From Phlegmacium glaucopus (taxonomy: Eukaryota; Basidiomycota; Agaricomycetes; Agaricales; Cortinariaceae), in assembly GCA_015039465.1 (NCBI GenBank), contig MU130081.1, positions 137,490-148,185 on the forward strand: a stretch of 10,696 bases of DNA, given 5' to 3'. Position 1 is the first letter of the stretch, and each line of letters opens with the position of its first letter. Shown piece after piece: positions 6,484-10,696 of the stretch. The notes beneath the pieces are model-generated. The model was not told the DNA's origin. It saw only the letters and a list, made by a program, of their open reading frames with translations, and did no database searches. The position numbers and the translations under genes are program-made.

Positions 6484-7293
6484 TCACTGACCATCCAGAT
6501 TGTCATGCCAGGTTGCAGCGATGGGTGGGGCCATGGCCGCGGCACCGCAATCGACAAAGGATGATAATATTTGCTCTGGCACATCACGCAATCTGGGCCC
6601 CATTGGGCAAATGTCACTATTGGGGGGGGCAGGGATAAAACCTTTTGGGGGAGACAGCCAGGGATGACCCTACAGGTTTGGTCAGTGGTGTAGGGGTGTC
6701 CACTGGCTTTGGATTTAACTGCGGTGGATCACCATAGTGGTGGTGGAGAGGAGACAATGTGAAATGCGTAGGGAAACAATCCATGTCCAACTCTGGAATC
6801 TCATGATCGTCCTCAATGTCTGAAAAGATATATGGGCCAGGAGGAGATGGACACCCAACTGAGACATCACCACACTGGCCCCATGGAAGTGAAAATTCAT
6901 ATCCAGAGTGAGCTCGTGGGACCCCTGGAGGTGGTGGTTTGATCAGCTGGAGGACTTCTTTGTTTGTCAGATCTGGGCCCCATGTCCACTTAATGGATGG
7001 AAGATTTTGTAATCAATTTATTTTGGCCACGGCCATACTCTGTACATCCGCAGCTAGTTGTTTTTTGCTTTGCTTTGTCTTTCCTTTTGTAATGTGTGCA
7101 CATGAGTGGGATCGTCCACAGTGGCACCCATCTCCTTGGCGTTGGCTGCATCGTAGAGTTGGAAAAATCCGGCTGCTCATCTGCAAGACAAGTCAGCCCG
7201 TGCCTCATATGTGACTTCCAGGCCGTGGACAAGATGACGGAGGTCTTGGAGATTGTCTAGCATCCCAAGTGCAACCCCACAATGTGTAGTGTC
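6484..7293 (-). pseudogene. decayed proline-rich protein of unknown family
   Basis: Reading on from the KDZ cysteine-cluster frame on the minus strand gives LDNLQDLRHLVHGLEVTYEA, a TGA (7179-7177), then AAGFFQLYDAANAKEMGATV and DDPTHVHTLQKERQSK. The frame slips at an A6 run (7061-7066). It continues as QLAADVQSMAVAKIN, a TGA (7017-7015), SIKWTWGPDLTNKEVLQLI, KPPPPGVPRAHSGYEFSL, GCPSPPGPYIFSDIEDDHEI, PELDMDCFPTHFTL and NPKPVDTPTPLTKP. It slips again at a C8 run (6629-6622) into SDICPMGPRLRDVPEQILSS and ends at a TGA (6486-6484). Long stretches with few stops, natural composition and two homopolymer slips point to a once-real protein. I do not recognise it. The KDZ core expected here is not visible, so the join may be a fusion or rearrangement. 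Confidence 0.5.
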
Positions 7294-8300
7294 ATGGCCA
7301 CGGCATATGCATGCTACAAGTGCAATGTGGTGCACACCATTCCTGTGCACCACACATATGTATGGATTGTTGAGTGCATCTGCCTGGGGAACATCCTCTG
7401 AGACATTGTCTAGCTCTGGTGTCGCCCAAGCTGTCAGGTGATCCTGCAGCATATAATCTTCAGGCACAGGAAGGCTTTCCTCACCTTCATCAGCATCATT
7501 GTCCTCCTCCAATATATCTTCAACATTCTGGTCACTGTGCACACCTTCAGTTTGTTGCCTGTAAAGGTCATCAAGCTGCACCATGAAGCAGGCATCTGCG
7601 TGGACCTCTGTCTCAAACATCTGAGGATTTATGGCCTCTTCATGCTCCTGTCCATCCATGTCCATTGTATAATTACTGTGGCTGTGGCCCTGCCAATTAC
7701 GAGTTTGACTGAGACTCAGGTCACTCTGTGGCTCCGCTTTGGCCAATCTCACTTGTTCCTTGGCATCATTATGTTGCTGGAATGATGCAAGTATATCTTG
7801 TTGGAATTGCAAAGTGGCACAGAGAGGTGACTCAGCATGATGGGGGATCAGAATGTATACTCCAACCTCCCACAATTCAGCTGGACAGAAGTACGTGCCT
7901 GTCCATATGGCTCTCTCGGATGCAGCTGTGGCATAACACTGTGGCTGCGGCACATTCTTGGCAACACCACCTCGCAAGGCATCTCTCTGAACACCAGCCG
8001 CACCTCAACCTCTGGGGTATGACCTCACGGGAAAGAAGCACTTTGAGCATGGGGTGTACACGAGCAACAAATTCCTCAATATAAAAATGTTGTGTCCTGG
8101 CAGGCTGTGTAGTATCTTGGGGCAAGTTGGGTTGTACAAAGTCATCCTAATTGATTGTGTGCATGTCTGAAGGAATGTGGAGTGGTGTTTCAATGGTAGG
8201 CCTTGGTGCCGGTCGATCTATCCACATAGGCACCTCAATCGTCTCTTCAACTGCACCATTGGCGGTGATAGGATCCATATAGCCTCTAGGTTTGTAAACT
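7294..8300 (-). pseudogene. N-terminal CxC2-type cysteine-cluster part of a KDZ transposase
   Basis: Minus-strand reading opens after a stop near 8301, with a first ATG at 8278-8276. One in-frame TAG interrupts it (8149-8147). It reaches YIEEFVARVHPMLKVLL and the cysteine cluster CGWC-x3-C-x5-CCQEC-x6-LCHSC followed by RESH, the pattern found ahead of KDZ transposases. About nine residues (the usual PFHRIE-like stretch) and the frame are lost near 7905-7920. The next frame resumes at IWTGTYFCPAELWEVGVYIL, PHHAESPLCATLQFQQDIL, a long acidic linker (EDILEEDNDADEGEESLP), then ALNNPYICVVHRNGVHHIAL and VACICRG. These motifs keep KDZ order. The transposase catalytic core does not follow. Frameshift, stop and truncation make it non-functional. 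It is a different KDZ class from the fragment at 2549-3085. Confidence 0.8.
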
Positions 8301-9095
8301 GGTTATTTTTGCGATTTAACAACTTCACAGTATACGCAGATGCCTCACGGGTGCCAACTTCATTTGCACTCTCATTTGCGGTTCTTGCACATCTTCGCAC
8401 CTCGCATAACCTTCACACATCACTTCTACAACCTTCATAACTATCCAAAGCACCCTCATTCCTCTTTGCACTTCATACTTCAACATATCTTCAGTTCTCT
8501 CAGTCAATATTGGACTTAACCATTTGATCCCTTCGCAACCATACCTTCGCACAGCCAATCTCGCGGTCTTTCACGGTTCACACATGTGTTCCTTACCTCT
8601 CCATGCATCCTTTGCATTGGTTTTATTATGGTCTGTGTTGTCTTGCATTTACTTTCTTTCATCTTTCCATATATATATTTATCATTCTTTTGAAACAGGA
8701 GGTCATTCAACTGACCTCCTTACTCATCACCTTTATTTTTACTTTGTCTCCTATTCCTTTGTTACCAAACTATTGGTCCCATGTGACTTCACATTAGCTC
8801 AATTCTTACATTACTGTCTCACATATCCGCACCTGGTTAGTTCATTACTCTTGTATTAAGTACCTGTAGCAAGTAGGAGGACAGGTGAACAAGAGACGGC
8901 CAGAGTTTTGATCTCATAAACTTTGCAGCAATGTTCTAAGTCAATAGTCTCATCCTTTAAGCTACTTCGCATACTGCATTATAGTTTGCGAACTTTGCTA
9001 TCTTCACGGTCTACTCTTCTTGCATATTTCAATACCGCAAACTTCTCTTTAAATTCTATCGAGGAAATCTACATTAACCCCTCTGAACTACATTA
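8301..9095. other. non-coding stretch with scattered TTCGCA/TGCGAA words
   Basis: No supported gene is seen in either direction. The region is T/C-rich on the + strand. TTCGCA/TTGCGA-type words recur at about 8309, 8377, 8394, 8530, 8546, 8946 and 8968, including GTTTGCGAACTTTGC near 8966. Such subterminal words can mark transposon ends, but I cannot delimit an element. Confidence 0.35.
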
Positions 9096-9263
9096 TTACT
9101 TGTGGTCTGATCCCACCGCAGGTACATCAGCGGTCTCGTGGATCACTTCACAGATTGCTATTCCATCTGTGGCTTCAGCATCATCTTCTGCCATCAGCGA
9201 GTCTCCCTTGGTCCTTCTCCTTTTTGTTGGGTGCTTGGAATGTGCAGAGGTGTCCATGTTCAT
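9096..9263 (-). CDS. possible small ORF (55 aa), nuclear-localisation-like
   Basis: The minus-strand ATG at 9263 opens MNMDTSAHSKHPTKRRRTKG and ends DVPAVGSDHK before tandem TAA stops. The hydrophilic K/R/D/E-rich composition and a KRRRTK basic cluster look more protein-like than the hydrophobic 176-codon ORF on the opposite strand. KDZ proteins often start with such a basic segment, so this could be the first exon of another decayed KDZ copy. There is no motif strong enough to decide, and chance is a real alternative. Confidence 0.22.
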   Translation of the reverse strand: MNMDTSAHSKHPTKRRRTKGDSLMAEDDAEATDGIAICEVIHETADVPAVGSDHK

Positions 9264-9341
9264 GTGGAAAGGAAGAATGATTTTTTTGACATGGTTAGAT
9301 TACATGTATGGCTATTTTCATCGGTTGTCGGCATGTTGTGG

Positions 9342-9379
9342 ACATGTTGTGCACCATGTGGTACAACATGTGGTACAAA
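9342..9379. repeat. 9-bp inverted repeat plus direct CATGTGGTACAA repeat
   Basis: ACATGTTGT (9342-9350) and ACAACATGT (9363-9371) form a perfect stem around a 12-nt loop. CATGTGGTACAA occurs twice (about 9355-9366 and 9368-9379). No T-run or gene context supports a terminator or ncRNA. Confidence 0.5.
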
Positions 9380-9572
9380 ACCATATTAAATTAAATGCAC
9401 ATTGCACTTTCTCACCATCCTTGTCACTCAAACCAAAGGATCATGACAACTGAAATTTCAACTCCCCTTCAAGCCACCGTTTTGGAAGCCATCCAAAAGA
9501 CAACATGCAAGCATGGCTCCTTTATATTGAAAGGCTGCCAAAGAAACTTGCCTTCTTTGAAAATTTATCAAT

Positions 9573-9760
9573 GGGCAACCTTGCCTTTAGGGCACCTTGC
9601 CAGCGGAGCTTATCGCGAGACTGCAATGGTGATGGAGAGTAATTGAATCATTGACCAATCAAAAAGAATAACATATTACAAGATCTGTGGGCAACCTGCC
9701 ATTGAGGGAGCTTTGCCAGGGCTATCTTTGGTTGCTGTGTGGTAACGGGGACCTTGCCAT
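9573..9760 (+). repeat. dispersed GGGCAACC(T)TGCC repeats
   Basis: Two diverged copies of about 33 bp, at 9573 and 9689, share GGGCAACC, TGCC, AGGG and (C/T)TTGCCAG in order. A partial third (GGGGACCTTGCCATTG) is at about 9747-9762. The spacing of 116 bp between the first two could reflect an old tandem duplication or one arm of a MITE. Confidence 0.45.
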
Positions 9761-9762
9761 TG

Positions 9763-10108
9763 TCGTAAAGTTTGTGTTAGCTGACCAATAATCTTTAAGA
9801 AACATTACCAACGGATCTTCTGATCAATTTGTTGCCAGCAGCACCATATATCAATCTGTAGCTACATTTCCCATCGAGATTACCTACTGTACAATCTGTA
9901 GATACACCAACATAAGACAATGTTGAATACTGACCATATATCCGGCTCAACTAACCTGGTGAGCAATAGGAAAACATTAACTGAACTGTTCTTTATTGAA
10001 TCATTCCCTTGACATACCCATTTGCCTACTTCGACACCCAACCATTTTCCACCCATAATTCCTCTTGTATTATCCATTCCACTCAATTCTCCCTTGAAGA
10101 ATCTCTAA
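9763..10108. other. upstream region of the right-hand gene, no clear coding exon
   Basis: In the frame leading into the 10109 splice donor, the sequence is open from about 10005 but contains no ATG. It is therefore more likely a 5' UTR or part of a longer upstream gene portion with further introns. No TATA box is evident. A minus-strand 68-codon ORF (10086-9880) has no recognisable motif. Confidence 0.35.
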
Positions 10109-10156
10109 GTATGTTCCATCCATAGAAGTAATAGGTTTCTTACTGATCATATGTAG
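10109..10156 (+). other. probable 5'-leader intron (48 bp)
   Basis: The donor is GTATGT, a TACTGAT branch-like sequence lies 16 bases before the end, and the acceptor is ATGTAG, immediately followed by CAATGG with the start codon. Length and signals match the other introns of the window. Confidence 0.6.
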
Positions 10157-10158
10157 CA

Positions 10159-10691
10159 ATGGTGAATCCAGGAACCTTTAAAGGCCTACAAAAGGACTTC
10201 TTGATGAGCGAGAAGTCCACATACGCCGCTGGTGTACAAGAAGGATACAGTGGAGATACTCTGATTGGTATTCAATGCTGTTACTTCAAGAGATTTCCAA
10301 TTGACTTGCCGCATGATGAAGAACCATCAGCCGATTATCTGTCAAGTGTGGACAACAATGCTGCAGACACAGATTTAGAGGTACCAGATGTGAATAAGAT
10401 GAGCCAAGAGGAATATGATGAAGCCATAGAAAATTTGAAGGAAAGGCAGAACCTCATTGATTATCGCAAAGCAGTGAGTTTTTTGTTTGAAGTCACATGC
10501 TGTGCTGACCAACAATGTAGCAAACCAAACGCTGGATGGCCTACCAGTACACCAAGGATCAAGACATGGATCCTGTTGACTCTGGCACCAAGAACCCCTA
10601 TCGAATCCTTTTACACCAACTTACAGGTTTTGGGAATACTCGTCCACGCCGCAAGACAGCCAGAAATATCTGGTGTAAAAGCCACAACTGA
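10159..10691 (+). CDS. uncharacterised multi-copy Agaricomycete-type protein, two coding exons
   Basis: Coding exons are 10159-10473 and 10521-10691, giving 161 residues. The 47-bp intron has donor GTGAGT, branch TGCTGAC and acceptor TGTAG. The protein opens MVNPGTFKGLQKDFLMSEKS and continues with YSGDTLIGIQCCYFKRFPID, LPHDEEPSADYLSSVD, an acidic KMSQEEYDEAIENLKERQ coiled segment and YRKAQTKRWMAYQYTKDQD. It ends DSGTKNPYRILLHQLTG, RPRRKTARNIWCKSHN and TGA. The layout (NPG-F-G start, FKRFP-LPHDEEP, KRW-YQ, NP-R-LL-QLTG, RPR-KTA-N-W) recalls a family with many paralogues in mushroom genomes and no known function; this is from memory. No transmembrane segment is seen. Relatives as I recall them run on past the final Trp, so this TGA may be premature, or a further intron may begin near GTGTAAAAG (about 10671). 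The window ends too soon to tell. The exons have no frameshift. Confidence 0.6.
10474..10520 (+). other. spliceosomal intron (47 bp) in the right-hand gene
   Basis: GTGAGT donor, TGCTGAC branch site (10503-10509) and TGTAG acceptor. Removal joins DYRKA to QTKRWMAYQ in frame; the unspliced frame does not continue the homologous sequence. Confidence 0.75.
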
Positions 10692-10696
10692 CTCAT

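Noticed and set aside
7253..7785. Several + strand ORFs opposite the CxC2 KDZ remnant
   Set aside because: They are antisense shadows. The minus strand carries ordered KDZ motifs.
8923..9453. 176-codon + strand ORF, the longest on that strand
   Set aside because: Composition changes along its length, its C-terminal part is made by the ACATGTTGT repeats, and the minus strand at 9263-9096 looks more protein-like. No family is recognised.
1..10696. tRNA or rRNA genes
   Set aside because: I saw no tRNA-like A/B boxes with a foldable cloverleaf and no rRNA-like sequence on either strand, though I could not run a covariance search.

Overview
The window looks like transposon-rich, gene-poor DNA from a filamentous basidiomycete (Agaricomycetes). 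The evidence is recognisable fragments of a fungal cytochrome P450, the autophagy beta-propeller Atg18 and two classes of KDZ DNA transposase. Introns are about 47-61 bp with GT..AG ends and fungal-type branch sites. I cannot name the species. Family assignments are from recognition of the translated sequence, not from a search.

Positions 1-2253 (+ strand) hold two broken host genes joined head to tail. A cytochrome P450 pseudogene (1 to about 1643) has its exon order and splice sites largely intact, but it has in-frame stops, frameshifts and a ruined active site. It runs within a few bases into an ATG18 (PROPPIN) fragment (1646 to about 2253) that still carries the FRRG lipid-binding motif. 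A 380-bp non-autonomous inverted-repeat element (617-996) with a perfect 8-bp target duplication sits inside one P450 intron, immediately downstream of the 5' splice site. A second, repeat-rich element with a similar end (2254 to about 2455) terminates the ATG18 fragment.

Positions 2549-3621 (- strand) hold the 3' end of a CxC5/CxC6-type KDZ transposase with one clear 48-bp intron, then an acidic Ser/Asp/Ala-rich reading frame of unknown function. Positions 3622-4270 show no convincing gene. Positions 4270-4760 look like a solo LTR or Pol II promoter (pyrimidine-rich tract and TATAAATA), but without resolved ends. Positions 4780-5660 contain two clusters of GTCCTGGGG/CCTGAGG minisatellite flanking an AT-rich segment.

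Positions 5755-8300 (- strand) are one long stretch of decayed coding sequence. Reading 5' to 3' on the minus strand, it holds the N-terminal CxC2-type cysteine cluster of a second KDZ transposase (8300-7294). The same frame then runs on into an unrecognised proline-rich protein (7293-6484) broken by two homopolymer frameshifts and two stops. Last comes a tandemly repeated Ser/Asp/Ala-rich coding region (about 6440-5755).

Positions 8300-10100 are mostly non-coding, with small repeats, hairpins and one possible 55-residue minus-strand ORF. The right edge (10159-10691, + strand) carries the best candidate for an intact gene. It is a two-coding-exon ORF for a charged protein that resembles a multi-copy, uncharacterised Agaricomycete family, with a probable further intron just upstream of its start codon.

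Nothing here works as a pathway. The window is a graveyard of duplicated host-gene pieces and transposon pieces, with one possibly live unknown gene at the right end.
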